Positions 35,661-45,686 of a stretch of DNA of 64,000 bases are shown here, in pieces. Both the position numbers and the translations under genes were made by a program. Positions within the stretch are counted from its first letter, which is position 1, and the number at the start of each line of letters is the position of its first letter. The notes beneath the pieces were generated by a model. It was not told the DNA's origin and ran no database searches. It saw only the letters and a list, made by a program, of their open reading frames with translations. The DNA is from Labyrinthula sp. Ha (taxonomy: Eukaryota > Sar > Bigyra > Labyrinthulida > Labyrinthulaceae). The DNA is taken from the NCBI GenBank assembly GCA_015227615.1, contig JAALGZ010000007.1, positions 2,022,565 to 2,086,564 on the forward strand, read 5' to 3'.

Positions 35661-35745
35661 GCTTAGATTTTAAGGGAGTTAATCGGGCCTACTTGCCTAA
35701 CCCTGCAGCGGGGATCAAACTACCAATAAGAGATACCTACTATAT
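35661..35745 (+). mobile_element. SINE-like repeat, plus-strand copy
   Basis: About 80 bp matching the reverse complement of 39973-40052 at roughly 80% identity. Shared core includes TTTTAAGGGAGTTAA, GCCTAACCCT and CCAATAAGAG. The GATCAAACT stretch resembles a Pol III B box, as in tRNA-derived SINEs. Similarity stops after TACCTACTAT. It sits exactly where copy B of the 5.77-kb repeat ends. Confidence 0.5.
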
Positions 35746-36913
35746 ACGTTAAGTTCTAGGAACTATTCGTTGCTAATCCTATTATTAAACTTTGAATATT
35801 ATTTGTATTTTATTGGTTTGGATGCTGGGATCTTTGAATCTGATAACTTGAATTTTGACTGTTGCTAAATTACCTAAAATTGAGAAAGAAAAATTGAACA
35901 AACTGTGCAAATCGAAAGAGAGAAACTGATCTGGTTGTTCTGTATCGCAATTTTTTCTAATAAGCATTCGTAGCCTTTTCGTGGTTTTGATGCCTCCTGA
36001 AGTGGTATTATTCTGCTTTTTGTGTGAAATTTGATGTTTTGAGAAGCTTTGCTGAAGCTGTAATTTTGTGACCCAATCTTTCGTATCTTGGAGAAACGCT
36101 TGACATGAGCTATGTTATATTTCTTTATTGTGTTTTTGAGTTTTGGGTGAAACTTGAGTTGGTGATTTTGATGGTGGTTCTACGGATTTTGGAGGGGTGT
36201 TTCATTTTTTCTGGGTTCAAACTGGGGTATTTTTTCTTGATCTTTTCTCAGGGTCTTCTCCTAGACTGTGTAGTCTGTTGGTTTCATGATTTTACTATGT
36301 GAATATTTGGACGTATTTTCTTGTTCTGTTTGGATTCTGATTGCACCCCCTTTGTTTTCACTATTACTTCTGCTTTCGATGTTGAATAAGTTGTATTCTC
36401 TGGGGCTTTAGGTTTCTATACAAGTATCATAACATTATATTATCTTTGGTTATCTTGTTTATTGACGTTTTTTTCTAATCAATAATGGTTTTCTGTAATT
36501 TCATTTCAAAGAAATTGCATATATCATCATTTTTCAGACAACCAGTTTTAAGATACCGACGCCATGTCATCTGCTTCAGTGACCTGAATAAAAAATCTTG
36601 CAGCAAGGTAAGTAGATGCACCATCTGCTTTTCAACCAGATTAACTTTCATCGCTCGCTGCCAACACAAAATCCCCTGTTTTTTCAGTTTCTGCAACATT
36701 AGGGCTTTAGTTTCTTTAGTAAGTTGTTGTACGTAGTTGTATTTATAGGCAGTTAGAATACCAACATTTTCACTCATCAACTTGGGTAGGTGGCTGAGTC
36801 TACACGTTATCCTTTAGATTTCTTTCGAAGGTGTAGAAAGGCCGCTACTCTGAAAATATTGCATTTTTAGTTCGTGCTGAACATTGTTTTACAAGCTCAA
36901 AATTTATAAGGCG
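35746..36913. other. Inserted non-coding DNA in unit 2
   Basis: T-rich on the plus strand, absent from unit 1. The longest frame (36475-36780, minus, about 100 codons) is lysine-rich and unlike any family I know. It may be the remainder of the insertion that begins with the SINE-like repeat. Confidence 0.4.
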
Positions 36914-36985
36914 GTAATAACTCATTTTTCTCAGGCTTATTTGACCAGAGTTTAAACATATGAAGAAAAGATACAGAAGAGTCGA
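36914..36985 (+). repeat. Relic of the P450 upstream region
   Basis: Matches 24791-24840 at about 80% (shared TTTTTCT, AGGC, TATTTGACCA and GTTTAAA blocks), and GAGTCGAGT near 24920 recurs near 36976. It is therefore probably the start of the lost second P450, separated from copy B by the 1.25-kb insertion. Confidence 0.5.
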
Positions 36986-36989
36986 GTAA

Positions 36990-39780
36990 CGAGAAATCTA
37001 ACAAAATCAGCGTAGGTGGATTATAAAGAGTGGCTAGACAGAATGGATGCTAAAATACAAACTGTGTTCCAAAATAACAGCGCGATAACTGGGTATAAAC
37101 TGATGAAAAGGTTAATCCATTTCAAAAACAGTTCTGTAAAATAACCAAGAATAAAGCTGAGAAGAAAGTGGTAACTGCTGAACGTATCCAAATACTGAAA
37201 AGTATTTGTAAAAGCAATAAAACCTGTCGCTTCCTACTAATCTACTTAAAGAAAACCTATACAATATTACCAAACTCCAATATTTGTACCGGCTACTCTA
37301 AACAACATAAACATACATCCTCCAAAAGACGATGAAGTCAAAGAATGTATCGAAACCCTAAAAACAACAAGGTCCCAGGACCAGACAACATAAGAAACGA
37401 AGTCTTAAAGCATGTTGTAAAAGTCCAAAAACATGCTATTAGAGAGATCCAATCTTTCTTCAGGTTAGATGCGTTCAAGTCTAGAAAAACGAGAAAAATC
37501 TGCAGAGGCAAAGTTGTGTATCTCTACAAACAGAAAGGAGGTAAAAATGACCCCTCCAACTACAGACCAATCTCGCTATTAAACTCCCACTTCAAACTTC
37601 TCACAAAAATCATCAACAACAGAATAGCACCAATACTAAATAAACTCCCAGATTACCAAGCAGGATTCAGAAACAACCGCTCAACGATACAGAAAATTGA
37701 AGCACTTGATACAATCATAAAGGAAACTCTGAAACAGAAAATATATCTTTGAATTCTTTTCATAGACTTTGCGAAAGCTTTTGATAGTATTTCGCATAAA
37801 TTCATGAAGCTAGCTCTAGAAGAACATCATGTACCAAAAAAGCTCATCAAACTTATCACCATCCTTTACGACAAGACCAAAGTTTTCGTTTCAGACAGCG
37901 GAGAAAAAAGTAGTTTAGTAAACATAAAAAAAGGTGTGCTTCAAGGAGATAGTTTGTCTCCAAGCATCTTTATCCTCTGTCTTGACTCTATAATGAAGAG
38001 AATAAAAAATAATACCTTACAAGGAACCAGCTTACACAACCAAACCTTCAGGTACTTTGCTTTTGCAGACGACTTAGTAATACTAACAAGGAACGACGAA
38101 GAAATAATCAGCTTTGTAACGCAACTGCAGAATCTTCAGCAACTCACGGGCCTAAAAATTAATATTAGCAAGACAAAAGTTATGCCCACAAACGAAGGAT
38201 ACAACTTGGTTGATAAAATACCAGACGTAGACATAAACAGAATATTAATCAACTTCCATTGTGAGCGTTGTGATAGATATTTCCACACGGAAACGTCACT
38301 AAAACGTCACAAAAGCTCGAGGTTTTGTGATGGGACGCGCAACAGAAACAAAGCTGGGACTTTAGCTGTTACTGACAGTAGAACGATCATACACGATAAG
38401 ATTCTATCCAGAACAAACAACATCAAAGTAGCAGGTGAAGTAATCCAAGCAGATACAAAATACAAGTACCTGGGAGCTACTTTTGACCTAAAAGGTATCA
38501 ATGTTGACGCGATCTCCAAGAAACTAAATGAAGCTCACAACCACATCAATAGATTCAGAGACATATTATCTTCTTGAAACATCTAAAAGAAGACGAGAAT
38601 TAACCTGGCAAGAGCCCTAGTAGTAGCCCCAGCCATATACAATGTAGAGAACTGGTCGCTCAACGTAAAGATAACAAAAGTTCTAACAAAGATATCAAGA
38701 AGGCTGAAAAGAACCATAGACAGAATTGACAACTTTAACTTCCAACTAGAAGAGAGTGACTTGGATCTTGCCAACATAGTAATAAGACGTCAGGGAAATC
38801 ACAGATCCACAGCGAAAGATATCATAGACAAAGAACTGACAGCGTTGAGAGAATACCAACTTCAAAATCCATCACCACCGCCAACAGCAAAACCTATATA
38901 CTACTATGAAGCACTTGCATTACTAGGAGAAGACCCAGTGCCGCCTGAGGACCCGTCACCATCCCACTTTTCCTACCACCCTGAAAATGAGAACCAACCT
39001 TCAAACTGCGCAAGAAACCAGGAACCAGAAGAACACTTGAACAGGGACACGTACAAGAGCACGAACAAGAGCACGAACATGGACTTGAGCAGGAATGCAG
39101 ACTTGGACGCGAACAGGAACATAGACGTGAACAGAACTCAAACAACACCCATCCTACGACTAAGATACAACAACCACGATCAACTCACAGGAAATACAAC
39201 AACCAATATATCACCTAAAGCACTAAGTGAAACTTCAAGAATAGCAACTGGAGGAAGAGGGATGAACCCACTGGACTATATTAAACTCCTGGATCAAATA
39301 AACGCAATCCTCCCAATAAGGTAAAAACCGCACTGTGACCAGAAAAATATCAGAAAATAAACATCCTTGGCCTAAAACAACATCACTGAATGACCAAGCT
39401 ACAGAAAAACTCAAAAACAACAATATTCGATTCAAAGGAGGTCCCCAGCACTCACTAAAACCATCTATAACTGCCACTACAAAAATCAAAATCCCTGAAA
39501 AATGAAAACTGAGCCCTAATAACAACAAGAAACATCACCATCTATGCTTCCCTTCAACCTTCCGAACTTAAATTATATCCACCTAACTTCAAACACCTTG
39601 AAACATGTCTAGGATCATCCAAAAACCTAAATAAGATAAAAACAGGTCATCCAAAATGCAGAAACCAGATAAGAATGAGCAAAATCGTGAAAATCTTGAA
39701 CAGGAATATAATAGAAAGGTAAATCGTGATAAATCTTCAACTAGAAAGGCTTCAACCGCTTGAACTGAGAACACGTAATA
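36990..39780 (+). mobile_element. Non-LTR (LINE-type) retrotransposon, 5'-truncated and decayed
   Basis: Carries a reverse transcriptase of the LINE type. The 5' end, where an endonuclease would be expected, is missing or unrecognisable. The 3' boundary is uncertain; coding capacity ends at 39324 and AT-rich DNA follows. Several in-frame stops and one frameshift show that it is inactive. Confidence 0.75.
37320..39324 (+). pseudogene. LINE reverse transcriptase with an embedded C2H2 zinc finger
   Basis: RT blocks in order: NNKVPGPDNI (RT0), YRPISLL, LPDYQAGFR, FIDFAKAFDSI (first catalytic Asp), KGVLQGDSLSP, FAFADDLVIL (catalytic FADD box) and LGATFDLKG. Between palm and thumb is a C2H2 finger, CERCDRYFHTETSLKRHKSS. 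After RT comes a thumb-like LARALVVAPAIYNVENW segment and an Asn/Arg-rich tail with short repeats of DxNRN type near 39050-39140. Damage: a 1-nt loss near 37360, TGA at 37750, TGA at 38575 and TAA at 38584. The main pieces otherwise share one frame. The enzyme would prime reverse transcription at a nicked target. Confidence 0.85.
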
Positions 39781-39931
39781 TTATCTTTTTATTCTGCGTG
39801 ATTTGTGTTTTGTTAATATGATTGTGGATTGTATCAGAAGAGCTAAGATTTTGGGGAATAATAGAAATGATCAAAAGATGAGAGTTTGACCAATCAGCTC
39901 CAGAGGATCCTGTAAACCACCAATAAGATCA

Positions 39932-40054
39932 AAGAGACTTAATGGAACATAATAAAACAATAAAATAATACAATAGTATGCAGCTCTTATTGGTGTTAGA
40001 TCCCAGCTGTAGGGTTAGGCCAACAGGCCCAGTTAACTCCCTTAAAACCTAAAC
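39932..40054 (-). mobile_element. SINE-like repeat, minus-strand copy with direct repeats
   Basis: Read on the minus strand, a ~75-bp body homologous to 35661-35745 is followed by a T/A-rich tail. It is flanked by GTAAACCACCAATAAGATCA (39912-39931) and GTAAACCAATAAGATCA (from 40055), which look like a 17-20-bp target duplication of the kind left by LINE-driven insertion. A B-box-like GATCTAACA is present. No tRNA fold is obvious, so the SINE label is an inference. Confidence 0.5.
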
Positions 40055-40329
40055 GTAAACCAATAAGATCACTAAAGTAGAAAAGGAAAACAAAGTGAGC
40101 TTAGACCAGTTTAGATTTTTTCACTTGAATAATCATATTTTGAAGTCAAAAAACCTAAAAACATCACCACATGAATTTTCTTTTGGATGTGTCTTAACTA
40201 AGATTACAAGAAAAAATAAAAAAAACAATGTAAACTATAAAGACTCGTCATTGTCCAAAGCTAAAAACCATGGAGAAAACTGCAACTGGATACGGTAGGT
40301 CTATTGTCAACATCTGTTAGAAAGTTAAA

Positions 40330-42775
40330 ATACTGCGTTACGATTGTGGATTCTTTTTCAAACTTCATAATGGCAGCTCTAGCCAAGTGTAAAGAAGATA
40401 TAGTAGAAAAGTGCATTGCACTTATAAATAAAATAGAGATATAGTTCAAGTGAAGGGTAAGATGTAGTTTTGGGGATAATGGAACTGAGTGTTTCAAGCT
40501 GTTTGAATATGCTCAAACCAGGGGGATAAAAGTTGAAAACTCCACACCCTATATGCCCAGCGAAAACGAGAAAGTTGAGAGATACAAAAAAACCGTGTTT
40601 TCTACAGCTAGAGCTTTGTTAAGTCAAACAGGTGTATCTCCATATTTTTGGTGCTTTGCAACTGAGCATAGTATCTAGATCTTGAACATGATTAAATGTT
40701 TGAAGCAGAAATTAGCGCATGAAATGGTCTTCAATAAAAAACTAAGACTCAAAGATATAATTCTATTTGGAACCAAAGGATATATTCACAATCCAAATAA
40801 AAGAAAATGTAGTTAAATAATCCAGCAGTGTTTTTGGTTTTTCTCGAAATTCATCAGCTCATGTTGTACTTGATATCATCGAAAAGATTTTATGAAGTAA
40901 GAGTCGCCAAGTGGAACGAAAGTGATACCATTAAACACTGCATCCAGAAGTATAAGCTAGCATTTGACAACGAAGAGGTATTTGCAGAACTTTACAAATA
41001 ACCTAGATCAAATTTAGGAACATTAAGAGCTTAATTATGTGGAACTTGAAGACTTCCAACCCATTTCAGCCGATACTGAGGCGTGTGAAACTCAGCTGGC
41101 ACCTGGCGAAGATGTGTACTCTACACTTTTTCATCCTTTTCGATTTGATTCTGTCGATAGTAGAAATATACTGACTACATAGAGGGAACGTCACACAGTA
41201 ATATACAATTTTGAAATCAACAGAAATATGAAACCTCGGAGAACCTTTAGTCAAATTGAAGGAAGAGAAGATTTAGTAGTATGGTACGAAGCGTATGAAA
41301 AAGAAATCAATAGTTCGGAAACAGTGGGTAATTTTGCCGTAGCTCAGTATCCTGTTGACACAGAAATGACCCCAACTATAGAAATCTTTAATATGAAAAC
41401 AGATATATATATATGGGAACTTTATCGCTAAGGTTAGAATAGTGGCTAAAGAAAACTATGAGAATCTGATAATGCCAATATCAGCTGTTGTTGATTCACC
41501 GGTAGCATCTGCTATAGCAATTAGGTTGTTCGCAGCGTATTCTAGAAACATGGAAACGGAAATAAAACAACTGGATGTTTCCAGCGCGTTCATATATGGA
41601 ATACTACCTGAACCTGTATATCTAGATTACCAAATGTACATGTTGAGAAGAAGGGAAGGTCAAGAGTGTGGAAAAGACTGACTTCAATATATGCTTTATG
41701 CAGGTCCCCGCTAATTTGGTATCAAACAGTGACGAAAGTTTTTGAATGTTGTGAGTTAAAACCTTTGATTTTAGAAAGATGTTTATTTGTGAAAAAGGGA
41801 AGGGAAGCAAGGGCAAGATTAATTAATCTTCTTTACGTAGATGACTTACTTTATGCAGGTGATAAAAATGAGGTCGAATTCTTTGAACAAGAAATGACAA
41901 AAGAGTTTAAAATCAAATTCCTCCTGAAGTGGAAACCTTTGTTGGATTGAGAACGTAAAAGACGGAAGATGGTTTTGTAAAGATTAATCAGACCGAAAGA
42001 GTAGATAAAATATACAGAAAGTTTAAAGTCGAAGAGATGAAGCCGGTACGTGTGCCACTATTGAAGAACGATGTAGATACATTAGGAGAGAAACTACTAG
42101 AAGACAAAAAAATATGTCAAATAATTGTTGGAATGCTAAACTACTTTGCAGCTATGTCGAGATCGGATCTTGCTTTTGCATGACACTCGCTTTCGAAGTA
42201 TTTAACTAAACACACGGAAACGTTATTGAAAAAGGCTAAGAGAGCTATGGGTTATTTGTTTCAATCGAAGGATGAGTTCTTGAAGATAGGAAGTATCAAA
42301 GAAAGAATAAGTTGACTACATTTGTGGATACTAGTTTTGTCACAGGAGATGGAAGAGTGTCAGTGACCAGAGAATCTATTTTTGTCAATGAAGATCTAAT
42401 AAGCTATAAAACGAAGCAGCAGACGATAGTTACCGAGAAAGCAACAGAAGTAAAACATATTGGTTTAGGCATTGTAGTGAAAAACACAAAGTTTGTGATG
42501 CTGTTGCCGAAAGAGTTGGGAGTTAACTTTCACTGGTAGTTTGCAGTGATGGTCAAGGAGCATTAAGAATGGTGAGAGTTTTAAACGTTACAGGTAAGAC
42601 AAAGCATTTGGATGTTCACTACAAGTTTGCTCACCAAGAAGCTAAGAGGATGAATGCAGAGTTAATGTATATTGTTAGAGTTGAGAACATTGCTGATATG
42701 TTTACAAGAGCACTCACTAAGAAGGAACTTGGAGAAATGAAGAGAAGAATATTATTTGCTGAGAAGAAAGAATAA
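40330..42775 (+). pseudogene. Copia pol remnants
   Basis: Integrase: TIVDSFSNFIMAALAK (first D region), GDNGTE (second D) and YMPSENEKVERYKK (E). RT: KQLDVSSAFIYGILPEPVYL, then NLLYVDDLLYAGDK (catalytic YVDD intact) and GMLNYFAAMSRSDL. RNase H: FVDTSF, then TEKATEVKHIGL, then KTKHLDVHYKF and the closing VENIADMFTRAL. Many stops and frameshifts separate the pieces. Confidence 0.85.
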
Positions 42776-42782
42776 GGGAAGG

Positions 42783-42882
42783 TGTTGATAAGAAATATTT
42801 GGTTTATATATGTAACCGGTTGTAGTTTGGTTGATACTCATATTTATGATTATTAAGGGAAATAAATATACAACCAACAACA
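42783..42882 (+). repeat. 3' LTR of the second copia element
   Basis: 100 bp from TGTTGATAAG to CCAACAACA, with TGTTG/CAACA ends as in the first element, preceded by the purine-rich GAGAAGAAAGAATAAGGG. No second copy is in the window, so the boundary rests on the termini and on the P450 junction right after it. Confidence 0.75.
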
Positions 42883-42989
42883 CCTTGCCACCTGTGCAAC
42901 CAGAGACCTTTTCCGAGATTCCCTATCTAGGAACGACGCTGTACCCCGTAGATCTGATGGTGTGTTTCTTCAGAAAAAATACTTCATAG
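42883..42989 (+). pseudogene. 3' relic of a duplicated cytochrome P450
   Basis: Encodes the last ~34 residues of the P450 (LPPVQPETFSEIPYLGTTLY onward) to the same TAG. DNA identity with 26540-26643 and its 3' flank is about 92%. Everything upstream, including the heme loop, is gone. Confidence 0.9.
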
Positions 42990-43287
42990 ATCGCATAACT
43001 GTGCTTGAAGCTTTGATTTAAAACAATAATTAACCTGTTAATATATTTATTTATTTATTTACGTCTGCTTATACGTTTTTGGAAATAAAACAGAAAAGAA
43101 ACAACTATAAATAACAACTGTTCCCAAATCCTTAGATTGTAGCAATGCTCCTTTAGCAAATATAAGTTCATTGGTTAAACAATCCCAACAGCTTCGTAGA
43201 TGCCTAGTTAGATTAAACAAATTCTAAATCTCAAAATTAAAATTTACAGAGAAGAATTAAGACCTTCGACACACCTCCTAACGAAAA

Positions 43288-44364
43288 CTACTTTTGCTTT
43301 TCTAGTAAGTGCAAACCTAATCCAGCTAAACAGCCTAGTACTATCATCAAACCGACTGCCTGTGCGGAAAACTGTATCAAATGAGATTGAGTATACAAAG
43401 CTAGTGCTGCTAACCCAGCCCTAACCGCCCAGATGAAATGGTGCGTGCTTTCTATTTTCCCTACAAAAATATTAAATCCTTTTGATCTATGTCTTAAATA
43501 AACACCCGAAACAACTCGCACTAAAATATCCCACAAATAGACTTTGTGCGGAAGAATAGAAACTCCAGAAAACAGAATGAATCCAACACTTCCAGCCTTC
43601 AGAAATGTCGTATATCCAATCCAGGTTATAATATCCATTCTCGGTGTTAGATCTCTGGGAAACTTATCTGTGTAAACTGGATGATTAGGACCAAAGAAAG
43701 CTCTATTGAAACCAAGAATAATATACGTTCTTTTATCTGAAAGCATAGCATAGTAAGCGAAAATCATCATAACGCTTGAAAGAATGTCTTGAACTATTTT
43801 AGGATAAGGTAACGTAAACAACGGAATATTACCATCTTCTGAGTATTCATACTCACTAAAACAAGTTTCATTTCCACTATCTAAACATCCGGAAAAAACT
43901 TCGTTCATATTCAAAGGGCGAAAATATAGCAGAAACACATGTGCAAAGAATCCAGACATTCCACAATACAATAACCTAGCAAAACGAAAACCAACAAGTT
44001 TTTGCAGATTAGGCGGCCTGAGTAAAGAGTGAGAGAGAACAAACGCAAGTACAATATACGCGTTCTCAATGAACAGAGCAGAGATGGTATTTACGGGTTT
44101 GTTTTTTGCTAATCCACCGCCTAAGAAGAAATTTTGGAGGAAGGGAACTCGTGCACCAAGATGAGAAACCCACGCAATTGTGGAGAAGAAAGAGAATAAG
44201 GAGTACACCATTAATCCAACTGCAGTGAGCTTGAAAACCACATCCACTGCAGTTTCAATAACTTCTGTTACTTTCGAATTTGTACCATGGGCTTCTTTCT
44301 TGTGGGAAATGTTCCCTTTGAGTTTTGAAAAGGGTTTAAAGGGAGAGAGGTTTTCAGCTATCAT
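43288..44364 (-). CDS. Multi-pass membrane protein, NnrU/nurim-like (copy 2)
   Basis: 358 residues with start, stop and length identical to copy 1 (26942-28018). I count 31 amino-acid differences, mostly conservative exchanges inside hydrophobic segments and the 150-200 region. The stretch from about residue 215 to 285 is unchanged, including GFNRAFFGPNHPVYTDKFP. No frame damage, although the adjacent P450 is dead, so both copies are probably functional. Confidence 0.65.
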   Translation of the reverse strand: MIAENLSPFKPFSKLKGNISHKKEAHGTNSKVTEVIETAVDVVFKLTAVGLMVYSLFSFFSTIAWVSHLGARVPFLQNFFLGGGLAKNKPVNTISALFIENAYIVLAFVLSHSLLRPPNLQKLVGFRFARLLYCGMSGFFAHVFLLYFRPLNMNEVFSGCLDSGNETCFSEYEYSEDGNIPLFTLPYPKIVQDILSSVMMIFAYYAMLSDKRTYIILGFNRAFFGPNHPVYTDKFPRDLTPRMDIITWIGYTTFLKAGSVGFILFSGVSILPHKVYLWDILVRVVSGVYLRHRSKGFNIFVGKIESTHHFIWAVRAGLAALALYTQSHLIQFSAQAVGLMIVLGCLAGLGLHLLEKQK

Positions 44365-44551
44365 TGAATCTTATATTGAAACGTTTTCTATTTGCAGTAC
44401 TTGTTGATTCTTGCTTTTTTATTAAGTTTTTAAATTGGTTTTGAGTGCAGAGTTAAGCCGAAAATCTAGTCTTTCCGAAGTTGTTACAAAGTAGAGGATA
44501 ATATGGTCAACATTTAGGGCTATTATGTGTTTAGTTTAACTGCGGAAGAAC

Positions 44552-44671
44552 GCGTGTTTATCGAGATAACAAAAGCTTCTTGAGAAAGATTTTACCAACT
44601 TATCTGTATTTCGAGATAACGAGAAATCCCTTCTCGAGAAGCTCTCGTTAAGACTCTCTCGTTAAACACGC
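44552..44671. mobile_element. MITE-like insertion, 120 bp
   Basis: Present in unit 2 and absent at the matching site of unit 1 (near 28202). Ends are inverted: GCGTGTTTATCGAG and, on the other strand, GCGTGTTTAACGAG. Repeated CGAGATAAC and TCTCG tracts make it largely self-complementary. No coding capacity. A clear target duplication is not visible. Confidence 0.7.
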
Positions 44672-45136
44672 CTAATCCTGGGGGTACTATAGGTATTGAT
44701 CAGGTTTACTCTAAGTTGCCTCCATATTGTGACACGTAATTCCAGCGAATGGGAGGGGGATGACTTCTTTTACTCCGAAGTGTTTCACACCACTCAAATC
44801 TGATTGGTCAGATTTCCAAAAAATTATACTTCGCCTGGATTTTGAGTGCGCAGAAACCTAAGTTTCATAGCGAAAATTTTTGAATGCGCGGAATTGGAAT
44901 TCGCCTAGGAAATTGAAGGGCACAAACATTCATAATTTGAACCGAGAGGATACAAAGGAAAACCCAAATTTGACAAAAGTTGTTAGGAAGAAAACCTTAC
45001 GAAGCAAAAACACAAAAAAAAATAACATAACGAAAAAAATGTGTTAAGACGAAAGTTGGTTGTTAAAGAGCTCTAGTTTTGGAAAATAAATGTTGGAAAC
45101 ACTTAAAAACTACGTTGCAGGACGCTTTAGAACTAG

Positions 45137-45505
45137 AAAAACTCTCCACACAACTTTAGAAACTCAGAATCAAAGAAAAGGTTTGAAATTGAAGTAGTTA
45201 AGCTAAGAAGATCTAAAATTATTTGCAGTAGTTCGAAGAATTGCACTTTTGAAGTTAATCTTAAGTTTGATTTAAAGAAGAACGCTTACATCTTTCAAGT
45301 AATTAACCTAGAACACGTTGAACATGTTTTTAAAAAGTTCTCAACAGTGAGAAAGTACTTAAATGACTTAACAGAAGCTGAACTGGAAACTTTACATACA
45401 TTAGCTAGAGCTGAAACTTTAATTGCCGCAGCAGAATTAGCTCTTCACAAGATTTTTCCAGGAATTATACATGAAATCAACTTTGGACATCAAATCATCA
45501 GCTAA
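45137..45505 (+). pseudogene. Possible FAR1/FLYWCH-like transposase fragment
   Basis: 122 codons open between stops, without an ATG. The pattern SKIICSSSKNCTFEV, then NAYIFQVINLEHVEHV, is reminiscent of WRKY/GCM-type zinc fingers (FAR1, FLYWCH) that open many MULE transposases: a Cys, a CxF strand, and a closing H-x-x-H. An all-helical tail follows (LTEAELETLHTLARAE). The likeness is weak. Confidence 0.35.
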
Positions 45506-45598
45506 GAGAAAAAGAATGTATAAGATTGGGGTTGAAAAAAATCAATCGCGTCTGAACTTGGGATCAAAAAAAATTAAGAAATAATCAAAGAATATTTT

Positions 45599-45686
45599 CC
45601 TTGAACTCTTAACTTGAATTTTATTCTTGAACTCTTGACTTGAACTCTTGCCTTGAACTTTTCCTTGAATTCTTTACTTGAACTTT
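45599..45686. repeat. Degenerate minisatellite
   Basis: About seven imperfect copies of a CTTGAACTCTTGA-like unit of 10-14 bp. Confidence 0.6.

Larger units (their letters stand above)
40260..42882 (+). mobile_element. Second Ty1/copia element, 5'-truncated and heavily decayed
   Basis: Plus-strand integrase, RT and RNase H remnants end in a purine tract and a 100-bp 3' LTR. Gag, protease and the 5' LTR are missing. It differs clearly from the element at 1472-5672. The bases after the LTR are P450 coding sequence, so it inserted into the second P450. Confidence 0.82.

Noticed and set aside
36475-36780. A 100-codon lysine-rich minus-strand frame.
   Set aside because: No motif, and it lies in inserted DNA full of low-complexity sequence.
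35660-40054. A single 4.4-kb transposon bounded by ~80-bp inverted repeats.
   Set aside because: A relic of the P450 upstream region lies inside it and the right repeat has its own flanking direct repeats, so two separate short insertions explain the ends better.
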